Origin: Diogma glabrata
Lineage: Eukaryota > Arthropoda > Insecta > Diptera > Cylindrotomidae
Reading direction: 5' to 3'
DNA length: 64,000 nucleotides
Assembly (NCBI GenBank): GCA_963693315.1
Contig: OY856188.1
Span: 1,558,769-1,622,768, forward strand
Part shown: positions 1 through 11,677 of the stretch, one piece after another
Layout: every line of letters starts with the position of its first letter
Numbering within the stretch: the first letter of the stretch is position 1
Translations under genes and position numbers: made by a program
The notes under the pieces: model-generated
Seen by the model: only the letters and a program-made list of their open reading frames with translations
Database searches by the model: none
What the model was told of the DNA's origin: nothing

Positions 1-702
1 TTTGAGTTGTACGACATTCACCCAAAAAATATCCTATACCTGTACAGAGATAGGTTTGTTACTGACAAATCAAGGTTAATCTACAGGAGACCAATTATCT
101 GGCGACACCGTTCATGAAAGAGCTATTTCAATTTGGTCTCACCCTGACCAATTCTAAGCACGGTACAAAAACAAAAGTAGTAAAAGCTATTGATTATTTA
201 AGACCCTACCCTGATGGCGAATAGATAGTTCAGGACTATAAAATATTCACTGTCTGTTGTATTTTTCTTACTAACAGTCAAATCTCCAACTTTAATATTA
301 ATATAGACAAAATATTGTCTCAGTTTGAACTCAGCATTAGAAGTGAAGGTAAACATATTTTAAATTATATCAAAAACCCAAGCTTATATCTCAAATCTCC
401 TTAACCTATTTGAAAGTTTAGAAAAAAATTGACTAATATGTAGTGAAAATTTATCAACAGACAATTAATAAAGATTTAAACGATTTTAGTTTTATTGAAC
501 AGCTTAATCCAAATTAAAGGGAAACAATCCAAATTGGAACGGCATATTTAACTTCTTATCCTGGTATCACATATATAATAACAAGACAATTGGTCAAAAG
601 TTCGGTAATTGTATATAACAAAAGTAGTTTATCTTTGTAAAAATACTTCAACAAGACACAAGGTAACAATAAAATCAAGGCCCGCGATGTATGTATACAT
701 AT
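1..702. other. AT-rich stretch with no recognised gene
   Basis: Short open stretches occur in the plus frames of the first 240 bases, one ending in residues LRPYPDGE before a stop near 226. They match no family I can name. They could be the degenerate tail of a retroelement, since an LTR-like sequence follows, but this is not supported by a motif. The remainder is AT-rich with many stops in all frames. Confidence 0.4.
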
Positions 703-1207
703 TGTTACGATTACAGAAAAATCTAGACGATCACCGAAAAATCTAGACGATTACGGTGACTTCAAGGAAAATCAAATCAACAACATACTACAACAAATTA
801 ATGAAATAAATAGTGTTGTTGTTGTACTTCGCGGAACTTGGGTCGACAAAATAAATAAAATTGAATGATTTTATGAATCAAATCAGCATAACGTAAAGTA
901 ATCGAATATTCTACTATTTTCTCAAGGTTTCTAAAAAGTGACCTCGAATTTTCTAGAACTTAAGCAGAATGGTATAAAAGCGATTGCCTCTTGTAGATTA
1001 GTTATCAGTTTTTATTTTAAACCTGCGATAGTGAAGTTAAAATTATAAAAGTGATTTTTAAATTAGTTTTTGTGAATAAAGTAACAACAATATTTTGAAT
1101 AACTTTCTTTCAAAATAACGGTAAAAATAATTCTCAATAATTCTATAAAGAAACGTTGACACATATAACTTAATTTTATATATTAATTATTTATAACGTA
1201 TGTTACA
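703..1207 (+). mobile_element. Solo LTR-like sequence
   Basis: The segment begins TGTTACG and ends TGTTACA, so it has the TG...CA form of an LTR. It contains a good TATA box (TATAAAA, 973-979) and a polyadenylation signal (AATAAA, 1075-1080) in the right order. The 5 bases on its flanks are CATAT (left) and CATGT (right), a possible target duplication with one mismatch. A short imperfect repeat (AAAATCTAGACGAT) lies near the start. No internal region is attached, so a solo LTR of a Ty3/gypsy-type element is the best reading. A host promoter is the alternative. Confidence 0.4.
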
Positions 1208-1282
1208 CATGTGTAATTTTATTTTTATAGTGGAAAAACTGTGTTTGTGTAATACTGCTATAACAATAAAACACTATTTGTT

Positions 1283-1915
1283 TTTATTACAATGTGTTGT
1301 GTAATAGGAATTACAATATGTGCATACCACAACACAGAGAAACCTTTAAAGAACTGGGTCGCACAATGATAAGATGGAGGAAATAAAAATAAAATAATGC
1401 GCCATCATCAAGGATTACTCCATAACTAAAACTAAGAGAGCTATATTTCTTTTTAGTAAAAAGTGTTGTGTTATAGAAATTACTATATGTTTCAAAAAAA
1501 CACTTAGATACATTTTTGGATCTGTAGCACAATAACACAATAATAATAAAATGCGTTTTAAGGTGTTGATACGCTGTACGGAAAAAGAAACCCCATTGTA
1601 AAAGTCTGTCACTTATACGACAGTGGGGGATTTCGAAAGTTGAACTATTTGCACAAACCGATTGACTAGTAAAATGGGGAAAAAATATGGTAAAGCCATG
1701 ATGGAGATGGATACGATTTCATCCTAACATTGCTGGTGACGATATATTTATAAAAATCCACGAGATCACCGTTCACTGAATAAAGTTCATCCACCAGCAC
1801 TCCTATATGATAAGATATCTCAATGTTATTGCCAGTGGTATGTAATATCTCACGTTCACTTCTATGGCTATAGTAGGGGCTAGAGTAAGCAGAGTTATCA
1901 AACCCGTAGATCAAA
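1283..1915 (-). mobile_element. LINE family A, rearranged internally deleted copies
   Basis: This carries the family A 3'-terminal signature (GTAATAGGAATTACAATATG, 1301-1320) on the minus strand, and a second diverged 3' end at about 1455-1580. Without any ORF between, the signature is followed by the family 5' UTR block (1360-1400) and a distal 5' block at 1780-1915 (GTTCATCC, AGCAC, ATCTCACGTT, CCCGTAGATCAAAAA), which is also present at 61130-61275. It appears to be at least two nested or joined copies that lost the protein-coding middle. The short ORFs here are not genes. Confidence 0.65.
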
Positions 1916-2337
1916 AATTAAATAATATTCATAAAGCAACAAAAACTGATCTCTCCATTATTTATAAAAAATTTAAAATTAGTTATTTTCATGTAATAAA
2001 TTGCACTATCATCCTATAAATAAATACACAGTATATGACCCAATGATCTAGTTTTGTGGATGTGAAAAAGTGAAAAACTAATTGTATCCATTTGATAGAT
2101 ATATATTAAGAGTTTTACAATTACCAGATGGTATATAACCATTTCTTTTTATGTGAATCATTTTATGTAATTTGTATTGAGGTGACACTTAAAAATATGA
2201 AATACTTACTAACTCACAAAGCAATATCAGATGCCAAGTAATTAATTTCATTTTCAATTATAAACCAAGATCTGGCCAATTTAATTTATATTCGACCTCT
2301 AAACTAGGTGATTAATGGGATTTCTTTACGGTATACA
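1916..2337. other. No feature seen
   Basis: AT-rich sequence with no coding frame, motif or clear repeat. Confidence 0.4.
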
Positions 2338-2610
2338 CCCGAGCAGAAATTAGTTAGCGAAAGCCTAAAGACAATCAGGACGTGATCAAGGCCAGACCGC
2401 TAGTTGGGCAATCTGATCAGGGCTTGATACAAATTACCTTACCAGGGTTTACCTTATTTAATTTTCTATATGGCGAACTTGATCAGGGCCTGATCCGATT
2501 ATCCCAATCAGGGCCCGGGCGCTATACTCATGATCAGGCCCAATCGAACTAGGGCAAACCTGATCGGTGCTCTATAGCTCTATTTGAGCCCTAACAAATT
2601 TCTGCTCGGG
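2338..2610. mobile_element. MITE-like element of the TGATCAGG family
   Basis: The 273-bp unit has 20-bp terminal inverted repeats. The left end is CCCGAGCAGAAATTAGTTAG; the right end reads CTAACAAATTTCTGCTCGGG. The interior is GC-richer than its surroundings and is full of diverged copies of the palindrome CCTGATCAGG, about every 25-40 bases. A second, longer relative lies inverted at 59695-60257. No ORF. The flanks (GTATACA and AATTTTA) show no convincing target duplication, so the superfamily is undetermined. Confidence 0.75.
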
Positions 2611-4378
2611 AATTTTATTCGTTCAAATCCAACAGGAACGATCATTAGTATCTGTATATAAATTTCTGTCTGTATAAATTTTACGTAAGTCAATTCTATA
2701 AAGGTCGTTATGTTATGCGAGTTTTACATTTATCTAGGGGTGACCTCTTGCTGAATTACCAAGGTATATTTTTACCATTCTATATTTCTCTTAGTCTCGT
2801 TGATAATGTATGATGTTTAGAGGGACTAAACTTAATTCAAAAATAAATTTTACAAATAACTACACAATCATCCGCAAAAGGATCGTAAACAATATAAAGG
2901 TGGTGGCTTCCCATTTATCGTTTATGTCACATATGATAAATGATCGTATGATAAATGATCTAATCACCAGTTATGATAAATCATAAGAACAGGAAACTAT
3001 TGCCATATAATCGGCCCAATCCATATCATTGATCAGTCACCTGCTTTAACGGATGATAAACGAGGAATTGATCTATCTGAGTAAATCGATCATTAAAATT
3101 TTAGTATTCTTATCGACTCATAGCCTATACGTATACTTCGAACATCAGTAGTGCTTCAGAACCACTTGACAGCGCATCACTTTTAAGCAGTTTTAACATA
3201 TAAAAGAGTTCATTTTCAATCGAGACACAAAAATATAAAAAGTATAAATAACAACTCAAGTTAACACTAGACGTCTTCACGAAATTTACAGATGAAGATA
3301 TCAGGAGAGTAATCAAGTAAACGAAGTTATTGGATCTGATAGATTGTAGCCAATCATGGTGAAATTAAGGCTCTAGGAGTATATCCTATACCTCATATGT
3401 GTGCTGAACCATCAGGCAAAAAATCCCGAGCCGATGGCAAGTTCAGTGGTTGTGCATTTATTCAAATCAGGCAAGGATCAATCAATCCAGGTAAAGATTG
3501 ATTAACTCAAATCATACACACCAATTTGGCTACTGTCACCAATTACTAAGCTGATGGAGTCGCTCATATTTTCAACACTGCAAAAACATCAAGGAATATG
3601 TGAATTATTAGAAACCCCCAATTTATTTTCTTTCCTGCAAATTAAAAAAAAATGCTGTTTATCATGCATGTGCAATTTGCAGTTAATTATTGAAGCATTA
3701 CGTTTAAAAGTGGTAGAACAAATAAATAAGCAATGTCAAACAAAAGTGTGTTACGTCAGCGTAACCGATTTAAAAAGTATGACGATGAAAACTGTTATCA
3801 TCTATCTATTTTGTTAGTACACGCAGTAATAGTAACAAAGTGTTAAACCTATAGTACGTATAAAATCATATACATACCGGATTTATTTGGTCAAATAACG
3901 TCTGTCGACGTAACCTACTTAGAGTCATCTATTTCATATACATAAACGTATAGAATTTGCGTTTCAAGTAAATTGGTTTCAATATACAATTTCAATTAGC
4001 ATTGATTATCGTAGTGTTACTTCTATTATGCTTTTTCACAAAACTATATACATACTGTATATATCCAAATTATTAAAAGATGATTTCGTTTTAATACAAT
4101 GTAGGCAAATGACGATGACGAATGGTGTCTCTTCGACGTGCATTCACATATTTATAGGAAATTATATAAACTTCACATAATAGAAAACGAATTTGAAATA
4201 TAATATTTATGTAGTTATTTCATTTACTAATACATATAATTGGAATAAAAAGTTTAAGTATTTTACAAATTTGTTATCAGTGATTAAATTTAGTTTTGGA
4301 AAAGTGAAGTGAAGATTACGCATCAATATTCCATGCCATAGAAAATAGATAGTATATTCAATATTGTATATTAAGAGT
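2611..4378. other. Intergenic, AT-rich, minor repeats
   Basis: No gene is supported. At 2933-2990 the word TATGATAAATGATC occurs three times in imperfect form. An 87-codon plus ORF at 3554-3817 has no recognisable domain and ordinary AT-rich composition, and is most likely chance. Confidence 0.4.
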
Positions 4379-4439
4379 AGAAAGTACTACATTGCTGCTA
4401 GTGCATGAAAATCATGCCAGAGCAGCAATGTTACTTTCT
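4379..4439. repeat. Hairpin upstream of recombinase fragment
   Basis: Left arm AGAAAGTACTACATTGCTGCT (4379-4399, 20 of 21 bases usable) pairs with AGCAGCAATGTTACTTTCT (4421-4439), leaving a loop of about 21 bases. It lies about 180 bp before the tyrosine-recombinase-like ORF and could be part of that element's terminus or a recombination site. Confidence 0.6.
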
Positions 4440-4618
4440 GCTCAAAGTATACATACTATTTTTTTAACGACTGCCGACATATACGATTAAAGTTGCCAAG
4501 GAGGCATTTATTTGTTGTTTAAAAAACGTAAAAAACGGACGTCAAGTTAAAATTTTAAATTAATAAATTTAAAATTTATACAGAGTTTATATCTATTTTT
4601 AAATAAAAATAATTTAAA

Positions 4619-4924
4619 ATGAGCAGTAGTGATGAAAGTGATATAATTAGCACTTCACCTCATATAAAAGAAACAGCCAACAATTTAACTTTAGATATGT
4701 TGCCTGAAAAATCTAAAGTCCGGTATGAAAAAGCTTACCTATTATTTATCAATTGGTGTAAGTACAAAAAAACAGGAAATTTTTATTCTGAAGATGTGTT
4801 TTTGGCATATTTTGGTGAACTATCGCAGACAAAAAAGTCTTCAACAATGTGGTCAAATTATTCGATGTTAAAATCAACATTCATCGTTAAAGAAAATTTG
4901 GATATTAGTACATATAAAGATTAA
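4619..4924 (+). pseudogene. Tyrosine recombinase (Crypton-like), N-terminal domain only
   Basis: 101 codons from an ATG preceded by AAA. After an acidic/serine N-terminus (MSSSDESD), residues 28-95 look like the helical N-terminal SAM-like DNA-binding domain of eukaryotic tyrosine recombinases. Landmarks are LPEKSKVRYEKAY, FINWCKYKK, FYSEDVFLAYFGEL and STMWSNYSMLKST. In that family the catalytic domain with R-H-R-Y follows directly. Here a TAA occurs after STYKD and no catalytic motif is present. About 100 bases later a plus frame (5046-5180) resembles the polar C-terminal tail such genes often carry (SVGDLISRLESLMF). The likely event is an internal deletion of the catalytic core. Family assignment is from remembered motif pattern; the deletion is inference. 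Confidence 0.6.
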
Positions 4925-5483
4925 TGCCTTTTTTGCAAATTCATTAGGGAAGCAAAGTACTACTATTAATATAAATAATAAAAGTGTAGGAATAAATAAT
5001 AAGGATAAAAAGAATAGCAAAGAAGTTGTGTTATTGAATATAATAATAATGGAGAATTACAAAAATTAAGTGTAGGCGATCTTATTAGTCGTTTAGAATC
5101 TCTTATGTTTACAAATGACGGAACCGACTATAAATTAATGTTTTTAAAATGTTCGTTAAATTGTAATGCTTTAGTATTCTACTAACTGACTGACAATCAA
5201 ACTCTTGGATCGCCATGTTATTATGAATATATTTTTTTTTACTTATAATTTTAATAACCAAATTATATTTTGAAACTTATCGAATTTAATTCAGACTGTT
5301 TATTATATACAGATTTTTATTCGATGAATTATTTGATGCAAGAATGGTAACGCGCTTCAATCACCGTTGATTCAATTTAGCGAAATAAATAATTCTATTG
5401 CACACAATAAACTCCAACATCGTCTACCCTTGTATTCGCAGATAACCTAATTTCAGGTCCGGTAAATACTGGCTTGCTTAGAT

Positions 5484-5790
5484 ATTGAGATTCCTCCAGA
5501 GGGTGAGGTTTGGAAATTATGGTTACCCGAGGAATACACTGACGAGTGTATTGCAAGGGCCCATAACCTCCAGCTTCATCTCATGGGGGTCTAGCAAAAA
5601 TATTGTATTCTGTCGTAATATTAATTTTAGCGATGCAGATAAACGGCCGATAGCTTTAAGTTTGTTGAAGCCAGATTTTGAAGGTTAGTAGGAGGTACCA
5701 CCTACGAGCTGGAGGACCCGGTTTCCAAGCGAAGAGGTGTTTACCATTCGAAGGACATTCAAGAACTAGGAACTAGTCATGTGAGTTGGT
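5484..5790 (+). pseudogene. Ty3/gypsy pol remnant (integrase ends, core deleted)
   Basis: A plus frame from 5484 reads like the region ahead of a gypsy integrase, ending in an HHCC-type start (LWLPEEYTDECIARAHNLQL, then HLMG and a stop). From 5595 a second open piece (NINFSDADKRPIALSLL) and, after a frameshift, VGGTTYELEDPVSKRRGVYH (5690-5750) match the C-terminal part of gypsy integrases, where the chain contacts nucleic acid. The catalytic DDE core between the two is missing. It is therefore a dead fragment with at least one stop, one frameshift and one large deletion. Confidence 0.65.
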
Positions 5791-7139
5791 AGTCTTTCTT
5801 TCATTCTTCCTTTGTCGAATCCTGGTGGATGTGATGATCGTGTTGGGCCTATTTTGAGACACCACTCCGTCTTTCAACTTTTTTTTGACTGGATGATCAA
5901 ACATAACTTGTCCTGTTATGACGTAGTCTGGTGATCAACGAAGCGTTGATAGACTCACCTGATTGATAGTCTCACTACTTTCTCACGCGCATCAAATTTT
6001 CATTGGCGGAGACTTTCATGGTTGTTTTCGTTCTTCTTTAACCATATTTTGTTAAACTCGTAGTTGCCATCTACAATAGTTTTTGTTTAAAAAAATGAAC
6101 ATAAAAATAGTTGTGTGATATTTCTCCATGAAATTTCGACTATTCTAATTGTATTCGTGATTCCGCTATTTCCATATAGATTTCCTACAGTCGTTGTGTA
6201 GTCTATGTTTCCTTTTTTTAAAATATTCTACAACTTTAGTACAGGTTAGAGTCTTCACTCTTTAGTGGATACACTAATACATGTAATTTCCTAAAGTCAT
6301 TTCATAATAGATGTCTCTGTTTATGGTTTCCTTCCAGTTATAATACCCTAGTGAAGACACTATTAGTACACATATTTATCGAACGAGATTGTCCAATGAA
6401 CAGACTTATTGTTGTTTGTTAATTTGAGATGTAAAAACAATTGCTATTTTAGCCTATAAATATGTCTAGCCGCGTATAGAGGGCCTCTCAGTCGATTATT
6501 ATTCTCGTGAATATCAAATATAATGAATTTATCTTTGAATTCACGTTTCTTTTCTAAATTTAAGTAGTAAAATTTTACTTAAATTCAATTTATTATTAAA
6601 TAGTTTTTTATTTAGTATAATTGATTTAGTGCAACTTTAGTAAAAATTTATATGTTTGTGACGTGTTAGATAATTAAAAAAAAAAGAACCAAGTTACATA
6701 CAAAAGCTCTCTTAGTCGATTTATCTATTCTGCTTATTTTGACAGGTGGATTGTCGAATGCAATTTATCCGCGGAAACAGTGATTGTTTATTTTTTGTAT
6801 TTTTATTTCGAAGTTCTTGTTGTAATTTAATTGAGTGTGGTTTAATTTAATTCCTTAAAAGTCACTAGTGTAATTAGTTCTGTGCAATTGCAAAAAAAAA
6901 AGAAATCCTGTCTCGAATAATTAAAACAAATTGAACATGAATGAAAGATGTTCTTCTGATGGGAGTCGAATCGTGGATTTTATAGGAAAGTTCTGTTTGG
7001 CGAATAATTCACACTAAAGACCTGTTTGGTGGACAATACCTCATCTCAAAGTCTGGTTTAATGAAATAGAGGTAAATTCATGCATATTGTATATAAAAAC
7101 GCAAATTTAATGCTAGATTAAAAATAACAAAAAAAAACC
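5791..7139. other. Intergenic; possible decayed LTR and gag start
   Basis: At 6450-6500 there is a TATA-like word (CTATAAATA) followed by a GC-richer stretch, like an LTR core promoter. Near 6937 a short plus frame begins MNERCSSDG, and after a stop has WWTIPHLKVWFNEIE, reminiscent of the PFW..P.LWF motif at the start of gypsy gag. Both hints are weak. No intact gene. Confidence 0.25.
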
Positions 7140-7370
7140 GTAAATTATCCTATGTGTCATAGCAAAATTTAAAAATTGAAAAATGTTCAGTAAAAGAACA
7201 GTAAATTATTGTATGTGTTCTAGTAGAAATTTAAATTGAAAAATGTACAGTAAAAGAACAGTAAATTATTGCATGTGTAATAGTAAAAATCTAAGTTGAA
7301 CAAGGTTCCGTGAAAAACTGTAAAATTATTATACGTGTCTTAGTTAAAAATTTAAGCTAAAAAAAATTCT
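7140..7370. repeat. 60-bp tandem repeat, about 4 units
   Basis: Units start at about 7140, 7201, 7261 and 7320 with GTAAATTATT. Each contains ATGTGT, a TAGTAAAAATTTAA-like stretch and AGTAAAAGAACA. The first two units are about 90% alike, and the last two are progressively more diverged and shorter. Non-coding. Confidence 0.8.
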
Positions 7371-9125
7371 TTTTGTTTGTACATATTGTCGATTCCTGCT
7401 CGTTTAGTAGCAAAAATAATTTAATTACTAGATTACGGTTATTAACAAGGAACTGTAAAATAATGCGGGTTGATTAGTAGCAATAAAATTCAAACTTGTT
7501 AGTAAATTACTAATGAAAATGATTACCTGTATATTGATAAAATTGTATTAAGACGGTGGTGAATAAAAGAACACATAATTGTTTGGAACAACGCCTTGAT
7601 TACTGATAAAACCCAAGGGAGGGAAATTAAATTGATTGTTGTGGTGAGTGCTGGGACATGACATTCCGGTAATTAGAACCCTAAATAAACCATAATTACC
7701 AAGGATCAGATTACCAAAAATATACGGCACTACCATTCCTGACTGATTTTGTTTTGCGGCATTCATTTTGGGTCCAGGCAGTAGATCCGGTCAAATTTAT
7801 TTTCTTCTACATTGGATATCCACGCTGTTGAAAACTATTCCAAACTTCGGCAATGGAGGTGGTCGAATGAATCGGTGATTTAAAAGGGGACGAAGAAGAG
7901 GGATCTAGAATACCTATGAGGTGAGCCATATTTCCTTTTATTTTTTTATTAGATATATGAAAGATTATGGATGCGTGTGTATATGAGTGTGAGTCCGTGG
8001 GGATTCAGTTGATGCATGTTTGTGAATCAAGGTCAATATTATACTTCATTTATATAAAATTGTTGACGATCGGTTTTAGACCATCGGATACTGATACTTC
8101 TGGTAATGTTAAATTAAAAAAAATAAATTGAAGACCGCATCGTCTGCATTCAGATATGGATTATCAGATATTTTAGTGGAATCATTAAAACGAAAATTTG
8201 ATCATATAGGACGTGGAACAACTCTATTTGCTGTTGTTATTCAGGGTTGCATACTTTTATAAACGCGCACGTCACCCTTCAGACAGTATGGTACTGATAT
8301 GGATGGGGTTATACCAATTCACTACGAAACATTGCTTAGCAAAGTTGTCAGCCCAAAAGTTCAGAATGACTTTCTAATGTCATCTTAACTGTTAATGTAT
8401 TCGGTGTGAGAGCGTGTGAAGGTGTGGTGTGAATTGTAGGGGGTGGACGTGGTGATAGTGGTTCTTTCGGATACGAGGTTCCCCAGAGTCTCAGTCTTTG
8501 ACTTGCTTTTTCTCATATCCGTTCTTATCATGTTTTCTCGCGTACTATACAGTTATTTGTGCTGAAGTAGCAGGATTTCTTACTCGTTCCCATAGATTGA
8601 AGCTAGTCTGGGGCTATAAACAAATCTCGCTAAGTACGCGACCTGCTATGCCACTTCGTTGTCATTCGACGAAGAAGCAGTTCATTACAGGGTCTCAACC
8701 TCTGGACTTGAAATAATTTCTTTTTAATTTTGGAAAGATCTATGTTGTACCTTCGTGTGTGTGCCAAAGTTTTCAAATGTGAGCTTGTTCATTTTCATCT
8801 TTATCAAGCACAACAAAGTTTATTAAATTTTTAAAACAGTTAATTTTTCAAGAACCTTTATACATAGAGGTCTCCATTTTTAAAGGCAGCTGTAAATAAG
8901 ACCAAATAAACAAAAAAAATTAATACTAGTGCTACAAGTGCTAGTGGGTTTCTTCAAACTTGTGCGATAGACTGTCCTCGTTTTTGCTAGCTTCACAAGT
9001 GTTAAGACTACTTGTTTAGGCACTTGTCGCACTATATACTGTTAAACCACTATAGATCATTATATAAAAGATTGGCTTGACTAATAGAAACAATATTTAT
9101 ATATTTGCAAAATAAATAGTTAGTA
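7371..9125. other. Intergenic, no supported gene
   Basis: Short ORFs (minus 7548-7766, plus 8498-8716) lack recognisable domains. A GC-richer patch at 8460-8710 might be an old coding remnant but could not be assigned. Confidence 0.35.
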
Positions 9126-9131
9126 TTTATT
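9126..9131 (-). promoter_or_regulatory. Polyadenylation signal of the sugar transporter
   Basis: AATAAA on the minus strand, about 80 bp after the transporter stop codon. It is the expected position for 3' end formation. Confidence 0.5.
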
Positions 9132-9208
9132 AATATCATCGACCAACACTATTAAATTAATAATTTTTCGTTTACACAAAAACTGAATAAAACTTTTCAT
9201 AATGTAAA

Positions 9209-10557
9209 TTAATTGATTTGCTTCTCAAAATTTGAATCCACATTCGTTTTTTTTACATGTCGTTTGAATGTGAAAATAGATCCAGTGGCCAACATATCCT
9301 GTATTTCATCAAATGACAATCCTTTCGTCTCTGGCACAAATAATACAAACACAACTAAACCGATAGCACAAAATCCAAAATATATAATAAACACATAACC
9401 GATTCCAATTGAATTTCGTAAAAGATCAAAGAAAAATGTAACAAAAAATGATGATAATGAGTTAACAACTGCCAAAGCTGATCCACAATAACTTCTTATG
9501 TCTGATGAAAACATTTCCCCTAACAAAATCCATGTTAAACTGCCTATTCCAAGCGAATATGAAACAATGTAAACAACTAAGGCAAGTACTGGTAGCCAAT
9601 TAACAGTATTCATTGTTTTGATATTTGTAAAATATATTCCGAGTAATAAATTTGAAAGACCCATCATGGTTATAGAAAATATTAAAAGAAATCTTCTTCC
9701 AAGTCGGTCAACAGTTTGTGAGTTAAAAAGATTTGAAATTGCTGTCGCCGCTCCAACGATAATTGTGGCAACGTTTGGTGAAATAGGAATTTGAGCGATG
9801 ATAAATATATCCGTTGTATAGTATAGTATTGCATTAAGTCCACTCATCTGTAAAGTGAGCACAGCAGAGAAGACAATTAGAAATGCACGATACGTCGTTC
9901 TTCTTTTTAAAACTTCACTCCAATTAACATCATTTTTCACACTAAGCATTTCAATTTCAGCTTTAATTTCATCGAATGAGCTTGAAGATCGTCTAAAAAA
10001 TTCCAGAGATTTTTTAGCCGCTTCAAACTTATTTTTTTTAATAAGAAATGTTGGGCTTTCAGGCATTGCAATTAATCCAATTGATAATAAAACAGTTGTA
10101 ACAGCAACGATTAAACTATAGTATTTTATCGAGAAAAATGCTCCGACTGTGTATGTGTAAACAATGCCTATGTTCATCATTAACGGTCCATAGCTTAATA
10201 CTTTGCCACGAATATCTTTGTCTGCCACTTCACCATTGTAAATGGGAATTGTAATTGAATTAACACCAACCATTAAGCCAACTAGAAAGCGTCCAATAAG
10301 TAACAGAGCTAACGAATGACTTCCAAATACTATGCAGGCCCATCCAATACTTAATGGAATTAAAATCAATAGAAGGGTAAACTTTCTTCCAAATCTATCT
10401 ACGACCAAACTTGTTGGGAGACTGACGGCGGTAGAACTTAATATCATGATCGTATAGATCCATGAGATTTGAGTAGCTGTGAACTTTGTTTCTAATTCCG
10501 TATAAGATGGTGATGACCATCCAACAGCAGTTCCAACTGCGAACCCACCCCCAGCCG
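9209..10557 (-). CDS. Facilitated trehalose transporter Tret1-like, last coding exon
   Basis: A sugar porter of the major facilitator superfamily. It is expected in the plasma membrane, moving trehalose or another sugar down its gradient. About 448 codons are open to the stop at 9209. Counting from the Met at 10447, DRFGRK is at 17-22, GRFLVGL at 52-58, PESPTFL at 129-135, QMSGLNAILYY at 200-210, DRLGRR at 247-252 and PETKG at 372-376. These are the family landmarks in the right order among about 12 hydrophobic segments. The 36 codons before that Met (including VGWSSPSY) belong to the protein, so 10447 is not the start. The exon probably begins after TTTTTTAATTATCTATTCACAG (acceptor ending at 10558), phase 1, and the N-terminus is in an upstream exon not found. 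The usual PxPW near the tenth helix is GSLTW here. The substrate is inferred, and other sugars are possible. Confidence 0.88.
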
Positions 10558-10579
10558 CTGTGAATAGATAATTAAAAAA

Positions 10580-11677
10580 TGATATTTTATTTATTTTATT
10601 TACTTTAATTATTTTATTAGTTTAATTTATTTAATTTATTTTATTTATTTAATTTACTTTATTTATTTATTTTATTAACTTTATTTATTTTATTTATTTT
10701 ATTTATTTTATTGATTTTATTTGTTTTATTTGTTTTATTTATTTTATTGATTTTATTGATTTTATTGATTTTATTGATTTTATTTTTTTATTTATTTTGT
10801 TTATTTTGTTTATTTTATTTATTTTATTTATTTTATTTATTTTATATATTTTATATATTTTATATATTTTATATATTTTATTTATTTTATTTATTTTATT
10901 TATTTTATTTATTTTATTCATTTTATTTATTTTATTTATTTTATTTATTTTATTTATTTTATTTATTTTATTTATTTTATTTATTTTATTTATTTTATCT
11001 ATTTTATTTATTTTATTTATTTTATTTATTTTATTTATTTTATTTATTTTATTTATTTTATTTATTTTATTTATTTTATTTATTTTATTTATTTTATTTA
11101 TTTTATTTATTTTATTTATTTTATTTATTTTATTTATTTTATTTATTTTATTTATTTTATTTATTTTATTTATTTTATTTATTTTATTTATTTTATTTAT
11201 TTTATTTATTTTATTTATTTTATTTATTTTATTTATTTTATTTATTTTATTTATTTTATTTATTTTATATATTTTATATATTTTATATATTTTATATATT
11301 TTATATATTTTATTTATTTTATTTATTTTATTTATTTTATTTATTTTATTCATTTTATTTATTTTATTTATTTTATTTATTTTATTTATTTTATTTATTT
11401 TATTTATTTTATTTATTTTATTTATTTTATTTATTTTATTTATTTTATTTATTTTATTTATTTTATTTATTTTATTTATTTTATTTATTTTATTTATTTT
11501 ATTTATTTTATTTATTTTATTTATTTTATTTATTTTATTTATTTTATTTATTTTATTTATTTTATTTATTTTATTTATTTTATTTATTTTATTTATTTTA
11601 TTTATTTTATTTATTTTATTTATTTTATTTATTTTATTTATTTTATTTATTTTATTTATTTTATTCATTTTATTTAC
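10580..11677. repeat. 9-bp minisatellite (TTTTATTTA)n
   Basis: About 1.1 kb of head-to-tail TTTTATTTA, degenerate before about 10800. Variant units form a higher-order pattern: a block of TTTTATATA (4 units near 10840-10880, 5 units near 11266-11312) is followed each time by about four normal units and then one TTTTATTCA. The two blocks are about 430 bp apart, pointing to a segmental duplication of about 48 units. The long ORFs on both strands (Phe-Tyr-Leu and Asn-Lys-Ile repeats) are artefacts of a unit divisible by three. The array ends about 20-60 bp before the transporter exon's acceptor, so it is probably intronic. Confidence 0.93.

Noticed and set aside
1..240. Possible viral or retroelement protein in the first 240 bases
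   Set aside because: Two short frames in different phases and no recognisable motif; left unassigned.
7548..7766. 72-codon minus ORF with Gly/Asn/Pro-rich residues
   Set aside because: No domain, no splice or promoter support; probably chance.
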